Part shown: piece after piece, positions 1 through 7,469 of the stretch
How the letters are laid out: each line of letters starts with the position of its first letter
How positions within the stretch are numbered: the first letter of the stretch is position 1
Source: JAYPHU01 sp038127535
Lineage (GTDB): Bacteria > Pseudomonadota > Alphaproteobacteria > Rhodospirillales > UBA2165
Assembly (NCBI GenBank): GCA_038127535.1
Contig: JAYPHU010000005.1
Location: 62,001-126,000, forward strand
Reading direction: 5' to 3'
Length of the DNA: 64,000 bases
The notes under the pieces: model-generated
What the model was told of the DNA's origin: nothing
What the model saw: only the letters and a program-made list of their open reading frames with translations
Databases searched by the model: none
Position numbers and translations under genes: made by a program

Positions 1-36
1 TGAGCACCTTTGTGCCAGATTTTGGTTAACGGGTGG

Positions 37-837
37 TTACTCGCCTTGTTGGAGCAAAAGCCCCTTTTCCCGCGCCACCCGGAACATATAGAGGAATACC
101 CCGCCGCAGACCGCCAAGTAGACGATGTTCAGGCCGACCGCGCCAAGGAACAGGTCCCAATGGAACACTTTCTCGAACAAGACCGCGCGCATGCCTTCGA
201 ACACATAGGTGGACGGTAAGACCCAGGACAGGGGCTGAAGCCAGTCGGGCAGCACGGACACGGGATAATAGATACCGGTGATCGGGGCGATCAGAAAAAT
301 CGCAAACCAGCAGAGGTTTTCCGCGCCGAGGCCCAGCCGGAGGATTAGGCCGGACACCAAAAGCCCGACCGACCAGCCCATGGCCAGCAAATTGAAAAAG
401 AACGCCGCCAGACCGACGCCAAGATCAAACACCCAGACACCAAAAAACGGCATGGCGAGGAAGGCTGCTGGGGTGACGCTGATCAGGGTGCGGATAAAAC
501 TGATCACCATCAGAGCGGCGATCATCTCGATGGGGCGCAGGGGGCTGATGAACAGTTGCCCGAGATTCCGCGCCCACATTTCCTCGAGGAATGTCAGAGA
601 CAGGCCCAGGTTGGAGCGAAACAAGACATCCCACAGCAGCACCGCGCTGATCAGCACGCCCGACGCCTGGGCGATCCAGGAACTGTTGGTCAGCAAAAAC
701 GTGCTGAGAAAGCCCCACAGCAACAGCTGAAACGTCGGCCAGTAGGCCAGGTCGAGCAGCCGCGGCCAAGATTTGCGAAGGACAAACGCGTTGCGAAGCA
801 CCATGCCCCAGATACGTTGCGCCACACCGCCGGTCAT
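37..837 (-). CDS. ABC-2 type transporter permease
   Basis: Inner-membrane permease of an ABC-2 transporter, 266 aa, with about six hydrophobic segments and the usual ABC-2 layout (polar N-terminus, paired helices, a YYPVSVLP-type loop before the last helices). The frame stays open upstream to position 993, but that part lies inside the ATPase gene. The ATG at 837 forms an ATGA overlap with the ATPase stop and is the better start. It is the last gene of a four-gene minus-strand operon. Family members export drugs, polysaccharides or lipids, or act in envelope processes. The substrate cannot be told from sequence. Nothing is seen in bases 1-36. Confidence 0.85.
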   Translation of the reverse strand: MTGGVAQRIWGMVLRNAFVLRKSWPRLLDLAYWPTFQLLLWGFLSTFLLTNSSWIAQASGVLISAVLLWDVLFRSNLGLSLTFLEEMWARNLGQLFISPLRPIEMIAALMVISFIRTLISVTPAAFLAMPFFGVWVFDLGVGLAAFFFNLLAMGWSVGLLVSGLILRLGLGAENLCWFAIFLIAPITGIYYPVSVLPDWLQPLSWVLPSTYVFEGMRAVLFEKVFHWDLFLGAVGLNIVYLAVCGGVFLYMFRVAREKGLLLQQGE

Positions 838-1628
838 GGGCTCGCCTCCATGTCTAGAAAGGGTGCTGTCGGCGACCTGGCGATGTCGAGGAATACTTCC
901 TCCAGATTCTGCCGCCCGAACCGGGTGATCAGGTCTGCCGGGGTTCCCTGGTCGGCGATCCGCCCGTCCTTCATCATTATGACTTGCGAACAAATGCGCT
1001 CCACCTCGGTCATGTTGTGGGACGCCAGAAGGATCGTCGCACCGGTACGATCCCGGTACGCCTTGAAATAACTACGCACCCAATCCGCTGTGTCCGGGTC
1101 CAGGGAGGCGGTGGGCTCATCCAACAGCAACAGCTCCGGCTCGTTGATCAGGGACTTGGCGAGGGACGCGCGGGTTTTTTGCCCGGCCGATAACTTGCCG
1201 AGGGGCACCTTCAAAAGGTCCTGGAGGTTCAATTCTTCCGCCATGGCCCGGACCCGATCCTTCACTCGCGACAACCCATAAAGATTGGCGTAGACGATCA
1301 GGTTCTCCTCCACGCTGAGCCGGGCCGGCATACCCACATAGGGCGATGAAAAATTCATACGCGGCAGGACGGCGTGGCGGTTCCGGCGCATATCCGTACC
1401 CAGCACAGTGATGTCGCCGGCGGTGGGGATCAGCACGCCCAGCAGCATGGCGATGGTCGTTGTCTTGCCGGCGCCGTTGCCGCCCAGCAGCGCCACTATG
1501 TCACCACGAGCAACGGAAAAATTGAGATCGTTGACGGCCGGCTTGCCGTCATAGGACTTGCAGAGATTGGCGACTTCGATGGCGGGCCCGATTTCAGGGC
1601 CGGCATCCTTCTGCGGGTCTACGGTCAT
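834..1628 (-). CDS. ABC transporter ATP-binding protein (ABC-2 partner)
   Basis: Cytoplasmic ATPase of 264 aa that would power the permease encoded next to it. Visible motifs are Walker A GGNGAGKT (about 49-56), signature LSAGQ (146-150), Walker B LLLLDEPTASLD (166-177) and the H-loop histidine at about 204, so it should hydrolyse ATP. The frame extends further upstream, but this only overlaps the preceding gene; the ATG at 1628 shares one base with that gene's stop (TGATG), indicating translational coupling. It resembles the NatA/drug-export ATPase group that pairs with ABC-2 permeases. The unusual feature is its coupling to two degenerate EAL proteins. Confidence 0.88.
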   Translation of the reverse strand: MTVDPQKDAGPEIGPAIEVANLCKSYDGKPAVNDLNFSVARGDIVALLGGNGAGKTTTIAMLLGVLIPTAGDITVLGTDMRRNRHAVLPRMNFSSPYVGMPARLSVEENLIVYANLYGLSRVKDRVRAMAEELNLQDLLKVPLGKLSAGQKTRASLAKSLINEPELLLLDEPTASLDPDTADWVRSYFKAYRDRTGATILLASHNMTEVERICSQVIMMKDGRIADQGTPADLITRFGRQNLEEVFLDIARSPTAPFLDMEASP

Positions 1629-2908
1629 CAGTCGTCGATCAAGTTGGCCGTGTTTTGCGAGCGCCGCCGCGCCATTTCCATCTCCCGCCGCCGATTTTCC
1701 TCGGCGATCAGGTTCTCGATGTGGCGGCCCTGGAACATGCTGATGCCGACCTCGTGGCCAAAGTCGACCGATTGTTCGTCGTCGCAGCGGCAGAGAATAA
1801 CCCGGGACGTGCCCAGCGATTTCAGCATGCGCTTGACCTTGCCTTCGCCAACATCCTTGTTCAGTTCCTTCTGCCAGACCAGCTTGATCAGATCGGCGCC
1901 CAGCTTCTCGCGATTGATGAAGTGGGTGGTTTCGTGGGTCAGGCCGTCGATACAGATGCGGTAGCCCCGGTCTTTGGCGAATTCCCGGGCGAAAAAGAAG
2001 GCGTTCACGTCGGAAAAGATATCTACCTTCTGCAGTTCCACCACGACGGAGCCGCGCATGGCGGCGGTGATACTGTCGTCGAACACCATGAACTCGGGCG
2101 ACAGCAGGGTGGAGACGTTCAGGTTGACGCTGATCTCGCCGGTGATGGGCTGATCCGACGAGCGGCCGAGCATGGCCAGCATCCGCCGGTCCAAAGTTTC
2201 GGTCAGGTAGTTGAATAGCCATTTGCTGACGCCCAAGTCGACGCCCGGCATCAGGGTTTCACGGAGATCGGGGATCGAAATGAACAGCTCGCTGAACAGG
2301 GGTTGGGGCGTCGCCTTGCCGATCAGGCCGCAGATGAATTGACGGCGGACCATATTGGTCATGTCCGCGCTTTGCAGCGCCTGGATGACCCGGCCCAGCA
2401 CCCTGGGCGACAGGGCCTCACCCTTGGGCTTAAGCGCGTCCGTCGCGCCGCCGCTTTTCTCCGAATGCTCTTTTTCTTCGCGTTCTTCCTCGGCATGGAT
2501 CATGGACCTGACCTGGCCCAGCATCTTGTCGTAGTCCCGCTCAACATTAAAAAAAGTGCGGAAATTCTGGTTGGACTCCTCGTTCTCCTTGACCAGCATC
2601 GGGTCGTCGGAAAACAGGAATCTCAGTTTCAGGATCGCGGTTTCCACATCCTCCTGCGCCTCGCCTTTGTAGACGAAGTAGATGTCCGAGTTCTTCAAAA
2701 TGAAGATTTGGCCGAGCTGCATCTTGACCAAATAATCGAACGTGTCGGCGGCCAGGCGTACGTGATGCTCCCGCCGGTTCTGCGCTTCCAGGCGGGACAC
2801 ATGAACATGGACTGCGCGCCGTCCGGCCTTGTGCTCGTCGAGCCGGTGCAGGTAGTCGAGCAGTAGGCTTTCCCGGCTTGCGCCGCGCGGTGTGGGAGGT
2901 GTCGCCAT
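1628..2908 (-). CDS. Degenerate GGDEF/EAL-like protein, copy 1
   Basis: 426 aa, soluble, no signal peptide. The C-terminal part (about 185-400) follows the EAL phosphodiesterase pattern: SVNLNVSTLLSPEF (about 260-273), VVVELQKVD (288-296), a RGYRICIDGL strand where active enzymes have DDFGTG (about 314-323), and GADLIKLVW (337-345). The metal-binding DD pair is missing, so hydrolysis of cyclic di-GMP is unlikely. The N-terminal part (about 30-105) has the spacing of a GGDEF domain, but the signature is KNSDIYF (72-78). A charged linker (about 138-165) joins the halves. It is paralogous to the next gene upstream and overlaps the ABC ATPase start by one base. A receptor, scaffold or non-catalytic regulator is inferred; domain calls are by eye. 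Confidence 0.6.
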   Translation of the reverse strand: MATPPTPRGASRESLLLDYLHRLDEHKAGRRAVHVHVSRLEAQNRREHHVRLAADTFDYLVKMQLGQIFILKNSDIYFVYKGEAQEDVETAILKLRFLFSDDPMLVKENEESNQNFRTFFNVERDYDKMLGQVRSMIHAEEEREEKEHSEKSGGATDALKPKGEALSPRVLGRVIQALQSADMTNMVRRQFICGLIGKATPQPLFSELFISIPDLRETLMPGVDLGVSKWLFNYLTETLDRRMLAMLGRSSDQPITGEISVNLNVSTLLSPEFMVFDDSITAAMRGSVVVELQKVDIFSDVNAFFFAREFAKDRGYRICIDGLTHETTHFINREKLGADLIKLVWQKELNKDVGEGKVKRMLKSLGTSRVILCRCDDEQSVDFGHEVGISMFQGRHIENLIAEENRRREMEMARRRSQNTANLIDD

Positions 2909-2917
2909 CCTGTCCCC

Positions 2918-4207
2918 CTATGCCGCCCCGGCGTTAGTGGCCGGTTTCTTGTCCGCCGCCCCGCCGTCCTTTTTCATCTGGCGCTGCACCAGATTATCGA
3001 CGAAGTATCCCTGGAACCGCCGGATGCCGACGCCCAGCGCCCATTTAATGGCGTCTTCGGAATCCGTGCGAGCGAGGATGAATCGTTCGGCGCCGATGGA
3101 TTCAACCAGGTCGGCGGTCTCCGCCCGGTCTTCGATGGATTCGCTTTCAGTAAAGTCTCCGCCCCAGGCCACTTTAAAGAAGTTGGCGTCCAGATCGCCC
3201 GGATTAAACAGCCGAAGCGAGATGGGGTCCATCCCGTCGATGAGAACCCCGTAGCCCCGGTCATACAGATAATTGCGGGCGGCCCGATACTGATTGATGT
3301 CGGAGAATACATCGATCTGCTGAAACTCGATCACGACCTTGTTGGTGTGTTCCGCGACCGCCTCTTCGAAGGGGTGGAAGTCCCGGGACATAACAGTGCT
3401 GATGTTCATATTGATGCTCATCGTGTTGGGGAGCGATCCGAAATCCCGGGTCGACAGCGCGGTTAAAAGGCGCTTGTCGATTTCCTCGGTGAGATGCTGA
3501 AATAGCCAGGTATTGGAGGCCAGGTTAAACCCCGGCGCGATCTGGCGCTGCAGGGCGCCCATTGAAATAAAGTATTCCTGGAAAAGAATGCGCTCCATAC
3601 CTTCCCCGCCGATGATGACCGCCGCCTGCCGGTTGATCATGTCGGTGATCCTGAGCCCGTTCAGGGAATCCACCGCCTTGGCGAGGCTGAACGGATCGAG
3701 GGCCTGTCCGGCAAATCCGGCACCCTGGCCGACGCCCGCAGACGCGTCCTCGGACGTGTCGAAGCCTCTATCGGCAGCGGCTGCCATCTCTTTTACCAGG
3801 ATAGCGAACTTGTCGTAATCGACCTCGAACTCATACCAACTGGTAAACTTGTCCTGGCCCGCCGCCCGGCCCGGTTTGGCCGTCGGGTCGTTTTGGAACA
3901 GCCGCCGGACCTTATCGATGACATTTTCCACATCTTCGATCCGGACGTCCTTGCACATGAGGATCAGATCACCCGAGCTGAGCGTGTAGAGTTGGCAATC
4001 ATGGCCGGCCAGCAACGTATCAAAGGTGCGGCTGGCAATCCGGATGTGATGAGGCTGCTGGTTTTGCGGGCGCAGCCGAGGCAGGTGCACCTGCACCGCA
4101 AAGCGGCCGCTTCGCGAATGCTGCACGCGTTCGACATGATCCCGGAGAGAGCTCTCCGGGGAACGTTTGTCGGATACGCCGCCTATCATTGACCGTTCGT
4201 CGGCCAT
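2918..4207 (-). CDS. Degenerate GGDEF/EAL-like protein, copy 2
   Basis: 429 aa, first gene of the operon and paralogue of the gene that follows it after 9 bases. Matching blocks include HHIRIASRTFDTLL (53-66), a GGDEF-like YTLSSGDLILMC (74-85) without GGDEF, DVENVIDKVRRLF (92-104), SINMNIS (264-270), VVIEFQQIDVFSD (291-303), RGYGVLIDGMD (317-327) in place of the DDFG loop, and GIRRFQGYFVDNL (394-406). The same strand order as an EAL barrel is visible, but its catalytic acids are absent. The ATG at 4207 is used; an internal ATG follows at codon 7. A TATACT box lies upstream near 4262-4267 on the minus strand, without a convincing -35. Function unknown; cyclic di-GMP sensing or protein-protein contact is an inference. 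Confidence 0.6.
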   Translation of the reverse strand: MADERSMIGGVSDKRSPESSLRDHVERVQHSRSGRFAVQVHLPRLRPQNQQPHHIRIASRTFDTLLAGHDCQLYTLSSGDLILMCKDVRIEDVENVIDKVRRLFQNDPTAKPGRAAGQDKFTSWYEFEVDYDKFAILVKEMAAAADRGFDTSEDASAGVGQGAGFAGQALDPFSLAKAVDSLNGLRITDMINRQAAVIIGGEGMERILFQEYFISMGALQRQIAPGFNLASNTWLFQHLTEEIDKRLLTALSTRDFGSLPNTMSINMNISTVMSRDFHPFEEAVAEHTNKVVIEFQQIDVFSDINQYRAARNYLYDRGYGVLIDGMDPISLRLFNPGDLDANFFKVAWGGDFTESESIEDRAETADLVESIGAERFILARTDSEDAIKWALGVGIRRFQGYFVDNLVQRQMKKDGGAADKKPATNAGAA

Positions 4208-4431
4208 CGGTACCTGTCCGTTGTTTTGACGAAGATTCTTCTAATCTCCAACCGTTAAAGTAAGTATAAACTCCCTTTTGATCCTGTGGTAAAGTGAGAG
4301 AAGGGGATCGTGACGGAAATTGAGATCGCCTCTGCCGCGATTTCCGAGGAAGCGGGGTATCTGCCAACTTGACGGCGGGGCAAATTGGCCCTACCACCCG
4401 ATTCAGGACGATCAATTAAGCCTGGACTACA

Positions 4432-5373
4432 ATGGCGTCGACAAAACGTATCCTGGTGACCGGCGGAGCCGGCTTTATAGGCTCGCATGTCTGCGAGCGG
4501 CTCGTCGCTGACGGCCATGATGTGATTTGTCTCGACAATTATTATACCGGCACAAAGGACAATGTTGCCGGACTAATTGGCGCAAAGAACTTCGAGCTGA
4601 TGCGCCACGATGTCACTTTTCCGCTTTATGTCGAAGTGGACGAAATCTTCAATCTCGCTTGTCCCGCCTCGCCGATCCATTACCAGAGCGATCCGGTACA
4701 GACCACCAAGACCAGCGTGCATGGCGCGATCAATATGCTGGGCCTTGCCAAGCGGACCCACGCAAAAATTCTTCAAGCCTCCACCAGCGAGGTTTATGGC
4801 GATCCGAACGTGCATCCGCAGACTGAGGATTATCTCGGCAACGTCAATCCTATCGGCCCGCGTGGCTGCTACGACGAGGGCAAGCGCTGCGCCGAGACCT
4901 TGTTCTTTGACTATTACCGTCAGCACAAACTGAATATCCGGGTGGTGCGCATCTTTAATACCTATGGGCCGCGCATGCTGCCCGATGACGGGCGGGTGGT
5001 GTCGAACTTTATCGTGCAGGCGTTGAAGGGCGACGCGATCACCGTCTATGGCGACGGCCAGCAGACCCGATCCTTCTGTTATGTGGATGATTTGGTCGAT
5101 GGGCTGTTTAAGTTGATGAATGCGCCGGACGAGGTCACCGGGCCGATCAATTTGGGCAATCCGGACGAGTTCACCATTCTCCAGTTGGCCGAACTGGTCG
5201 TGGAATTGACAGGCTCCAAATCCAGTATTGAGTATAAACCTTTACCGCAAGACGACCCCCTGCAACGGTGCCCGGATATCACCCGGGCGTCTAAGCAACT
5301 TGGCTGGGCGCCGTCGATCAAATTGCGGGACGGATTGGCGAAAACCATCGCTTATTTCGACAGCACGCTCTAA
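4432..5373 (+). CDS. UDP-glucuronic acid decarboxylase (UDP-xylose synthase)
   Basis: Short-chain dehydrogenase/epimerase of 313 aa that should convert UDP-glucuronate to UDP-xylose with bound NAD+. It shows the Rossmann motif TGGAGFIGS near the N-terminus, the family-typical LDNYYTG, NLACPASPIHYQ and STSEVYGDP stretches, the YDEGKR segment carrying the Tyr-x3-Lys catalytic pair, and RIFNTYGPRM, all close to the UXS1 pattern. Length is normal for bacterial UXS. It stands alone between the minus-strand EAL/ABC operon and the mra region. Xylose-containing polysaccharide or LPS is the likely use, but no glycosyltransferases are nearby. A short GC hairpin follows at 5390-5406. Confidence 0.9.
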   Translation: MASTKRILVTGGAGFIGSHVCERLVADGHDVICLDNYYTGTKDNVAGLIGAKNFELMRHDVTFPLYVEVDEIFNLACPASPIHYQSDPVQTTKTSVHGAINMLGLAKRTHAKILQASTSEVYGDPNVHPQTEDYLGNVNPIGPRGCYDEGKRCAETLFFDYYRQHKLNIRVVRIFNTYGPRMLPDDGRVVSNFIVQALKGDAITVYGDGQQTRSFCYVDDLVDGLFKLMNAPDEVTGPINLGNPDEFTILQLAELVVELTGSKSSIEYKPLPQDDPLQRCPDITRASKQLGWAPSIKLRDGLAKTIAYFDSTL

Positions 5374-5389
5374 CAGGTGTCTCCCGGTC

Positions 5390-5406
5390 CGGCGGTTAAC
5401 CCGCCG
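5390..5406 (+). terminator. Possible terminator hairpin after the UXS gene
   Basis: CGGCGG (5390-5395) and CCGCCG (5401-5406) form a perfect 6-bp stem around a TTAAC loop, 16 bases after the stop codon. The following sequence TTGACCATTTT is only moderately T-rich, so efficient intrinsic termination is uncertain. Confidence 0.35.
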
Positions 5407-5560
5407 TTGACCATTTTAAGACCACGATATCAACAATTTACCGCCGAAATCCGAGCGCTCTATGGCGTTTCCGGTTTTTGGGCTGTGATCGCGCGTCCGG
5501 ATTTGACCCCGTTGAACGCCTGTCGACCACCGCATGTCTTTGTCCGGAGAGGGTTTCTTA

Positions 5561-5615
5561 ACCCAAAAAGGACCATTTTGTCCCATTGACGCCCAATTAT
5601 TCCCATGATATCCCA
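5561..5615 (-). promoter_or_regulatory. Array of MraZ-box-like repeats (TGGGN, 10-bp period)
   Basis: Read on the plus strand, pentamers start at exactly 5561 (ACCCA), 5571 (GACCA), 5581 (TCCCA), 5591 (GCCCA), 5601 (TCCCA) and 5611 (TCCCA). On the minus strand these are TGGGA, TGGGA, TGGGC, TGGGA, TGGTC and TGGGT, each separated by 5 bases. MraZ is known to bind TGGGN direct repeats with 5-base spacers upstream of its own operon, so this is a strong candidate autoregulatory operator. The array ends 96 bases before the mraZ ATG. Four to five copies are good and one (5571) is degenerate. Confidence 0.75.
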
Positions 5616-5711
5616 ATTTAGTGCCTATGGGATTTGGGTGTCGGGAAGCTGCTTGTACGGAATCGGGGCTCTGTGCGGTGAGAGGCTTCCCATAACGTGT
5701 TGAGGCGGGAA

Positions 5712-6191
5712 ATGGCTGCGCTAATCGGCAGGCATATCAACAAGTTTGATAAGAAGGGCCGGGTCTCCGTGCCCAAGCCCTTCCGTGACGCCTTCGCCCT
5801 GCAGGATTTCGCCGGCATCTACGTCTTTCCATCTTTCAAGTTTCCCGCCCTGGAAGCCTGTGGAGAAGACTTCATCCAACGCATCATCGACAGTCTCGAC
5901 GATCTCGATCTTTTCTCCGACGAACAGGATGATCTCGCCTCGACTATCCTGGAGAATTCCCATCCCCTGGCCTTCGACCCCGAAGGCCGGGTGAGCCTGC
6001 CCAAGGCCTTGTTGGACCACGCAAATCTCTCGGCCGAGATTGCCTTTGTCGGCCGCGGCACCCGCTTCCAAATGTGGGAGCCCGGCGCCTACGAAGTCCA
6101 TAACGTCGCCGCCGTCGCCCGCGCCCGCACGCGGGGCGCCACTTTGCCGCTGAGATCGCCCCGGTCCGGCGGAGAAGGAGAGGGCGGATGA
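5712..6191 (+). CDS. mraZ: Transcriptional regulator MraZ
   Basis: 159-aa DNA-binding regulator of the division and cell-wall operon. It has the two AbrB-like half-repeats expected of the family, each with a DxxGRVSxPK motif: near residues 14-24 (KKGRVSVPKPF) and again near the middle (EGRVSLPKALLDHA). The frame is open from a GTG at 5697, but the ATG at 5712, preceded by GAGGCGGG, gives the standard N-terminus. First gene of the dcw cluster; its stop overlaps the rsmH start in ATGA. The phased TGGGN array upstream fits autoregulation. Confidence 0.95.
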   Translation: MAALIGRHINKFDKKGRVSVPKPFRDAFALQDFAGIYVFPSFKFPALEACGEDFIQRIIDSLDDLDLFSDEQDDLASTILENSHPLAFDPEGRVSLPKALLDHANLSAEIAFVGRGTRFQMWEPGAYEVHNVAAVARARTRGATLPLRSPRSGGEGEGG

Positions 6192-7144
6192 CCGGCCATA
6201 TCCCAGTCATGCTGAATGAAGTCCTTGCCGGGCTCGAGCCCCGGAATGACGGCATCTATGTGGACGGCACCTTCGGCCGGGGAGGCTATTCCCGCGCCAT
6301 CCTGGACGCCGCCGCCACCAAGGTTTTCGGCATTGATCGCGATCCCGCCGCGATCACCGTCGGGGCCGAACTGACGGCGGACTATTCGGGCCGGCTGACC
6401 GTGCTCGAAGGCTGCTTCGGCGACATGGATCACCTCATGCGTGAAGCCGGCGTCGACCGGGTTGACGGGGTGACCCTCGACCTCGGCGTCTCGTCGATCC
6501 AGTTGGACGAAGCGGCGCGTGGGTTCTCTTTCCGCTTCGACGGACCGCTGGACATGCGTATGGGCGCGGACGGACCCACCGCCGCGGATCTGGTCAACGG
6601 CACGCCCGAGAAAGAACTGGCCGATATCATCCATCATCTGGGTGAGGAACATCACGCCCGCCGGATCGCCCGAGCCATCGTCAAGGCGCGCCGCGAAAGT
6701 CCCATTTCGACGACCCTACAACTCGCCGACATCATCCGCCGGATCGTCCGCAAATCCCGCGACGGCATCGATCCCGCGACACGCACCTTCATGGCGCTGC
6801 GCATCCGGGTGAATGATGAGCTCGGCGAACTGGAACGTGGCCTTGCGGCCGCGGAGCACCTGCTGTCCCCCGGCGGCAGGCTTGCGATCGTGTCCTTTCA
6901 CTCGCTCGAAGATCGGGTGGTGAAGGACTTCTTGCGTCAGCGTAGCGGACAATCGGGCAGAGGCTCCCGCCATCTGCCCGAACGTCCCGCCGACCAGCCT
7001 GCCCCGAGTTTCCGGCTGGTCAAGCGTGGCGCCATCAAACCCCAGGACAGTGAAACCAAGGCCAATCCGAGGTCCCGGTCGGCCCGCCTGCGCGTGGCGG
7101 AACGCACCGAATCCCCGCCTTGGCCGGATTCCAAGGCAGCTTAG
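6188..7144 (+). CDS. rsmH: 16S rRNA m4C1402 methyltransferase RsmH (MraW)
   Basis: 318-aa SAM-dependent enzyme that N4-methylates C1402 of 16S rRNA. The N-terminus HIPVMLNEVLAGL, the SAM loop VDGTFGRGGYSRAIL, LDLGVSSIQLD and AARGFSFRFDGPLDMRM are diagnostic of the family, as is the later ISFHSLEDR-like stretch (VSFHSLEDRVVKDF). Standard length. It starts inside the mraZ stop codon (ATGA) and is followed after about 10 bases by ftsL. Confidence 0.96.
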   Translation: MTGHIPVMLNEVLAGLEPRNDGIYVDGTFGRGGYSRAILDAAATKVFGIDRDPAAITVGAELTADYSGRLTVLEGCFGDMDHLMREAGVDRVDGVTLDLGVSSIQLDEAARGFSFRFDGPLDMRMGADGPTAADLVNGTPEKELADIIHHLGEEHHARRIARAIVKARRESPISTTLQLADIIRRIVRKSRDGIDPATRTFMALRIRVNDELGELERGLAAAEHLLSPGGRLAIVSFHSLEDRVVKDFLRQRSGQSGRGSRHLPERPADQPAPSFRLVKRGAIKPQDSETKANPRSRSARLRVAERTESPPWPDSKAA

Positions 7145-7151
7145 GAAGGCG

Positions 7152-7469
7152 ATGATGAGGCAAACCACCATCTTCACCATACTTGTCGCCGCGGTCATGA
7201 GCGTGGCGCTCTTCTATCTGAAATACGAGGTGACCTACCTGGAAGGCGAATTGGATGCGTTGAACCAGTCGATTGTCGATGACCGGGAATCTATCCATGT
7301 CCTGAAGGCGGAGTGGAGCCACCTGAATGATGTGGATCGGCTCAAAGACCTGGCGCAGCGATATCTCGATATGCAGCCGACCGATCCGGAGCAGATGAAG
7401 CGGGTCGTCGATCTGACAGAGGTCAAAATCATTGCCGACCCCGACGCGGAAGGAGGGCCACCCCGGTGA
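7152..7469 (+). CDS. ftsL: Cell division protein FtsL
   Basis: Small bitopic divisome protein, about 105 aa. One N-terminal membrane helix (about 6-24) is followed by a coiled-coil region rich in heptads (YLEGELDALNQSIVDDRESI) and a conserved LAQRYLDMQP end. The frame is open from 7026, but that stretch overlaps rsmH. Two ATGs (7152, 7155) follow AGGAAGG; the second has the better spacing. Position between rsmH and ftsI, where ftsL always sits, supports the call. In the divisome it pairs with FtsB and FtsQ to control FtsWI. Confidence 0.88.
   Translation: MMRQTTIFTILVAAVMSVALFYLKYEVTYLEGELDALNQSIVDDRESIHVLKAEWSHLNDVDRLKDLAQRYLDMQPTDPEQMKRVVDLTEVKIIADPDAEGGPPR

Larger units (their letters stand above)
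5374..5711 (+). promoter_or_regulatory. mra/dcw cluster upstream regulatory region
   Basis: This 338-base gap before mraZ holds no convincing gene. It contains a hairpin after the UXS gene, then the 10-bp-phased TGGGN-like array (5561-5615). A TTGACG (5586-5591) followed at 17 bases by TATCCC (5609-5614) is a weak promoter candidate embedded in the array, which would suit repression. Two plus-strand TGGG boxes (5628, 5635) lie just downstream at 7-bp spacing. Transcription of the division cluster most likely starts here. Confidence 0.55.

Noticed and set aside
5377..5589. 70-codon ORF upstream of mraZ
   Set aside because: Overlaps the hairpin and the phased operator array, has no ribosome-binding site and looks random.
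5561..5615. Short phased repeats as a CRISPR-like array
   Set aside because: Units are 5 bases with 5-base spacers, far below CRISPR size, no cas genes, and they match MraZ-type sites.
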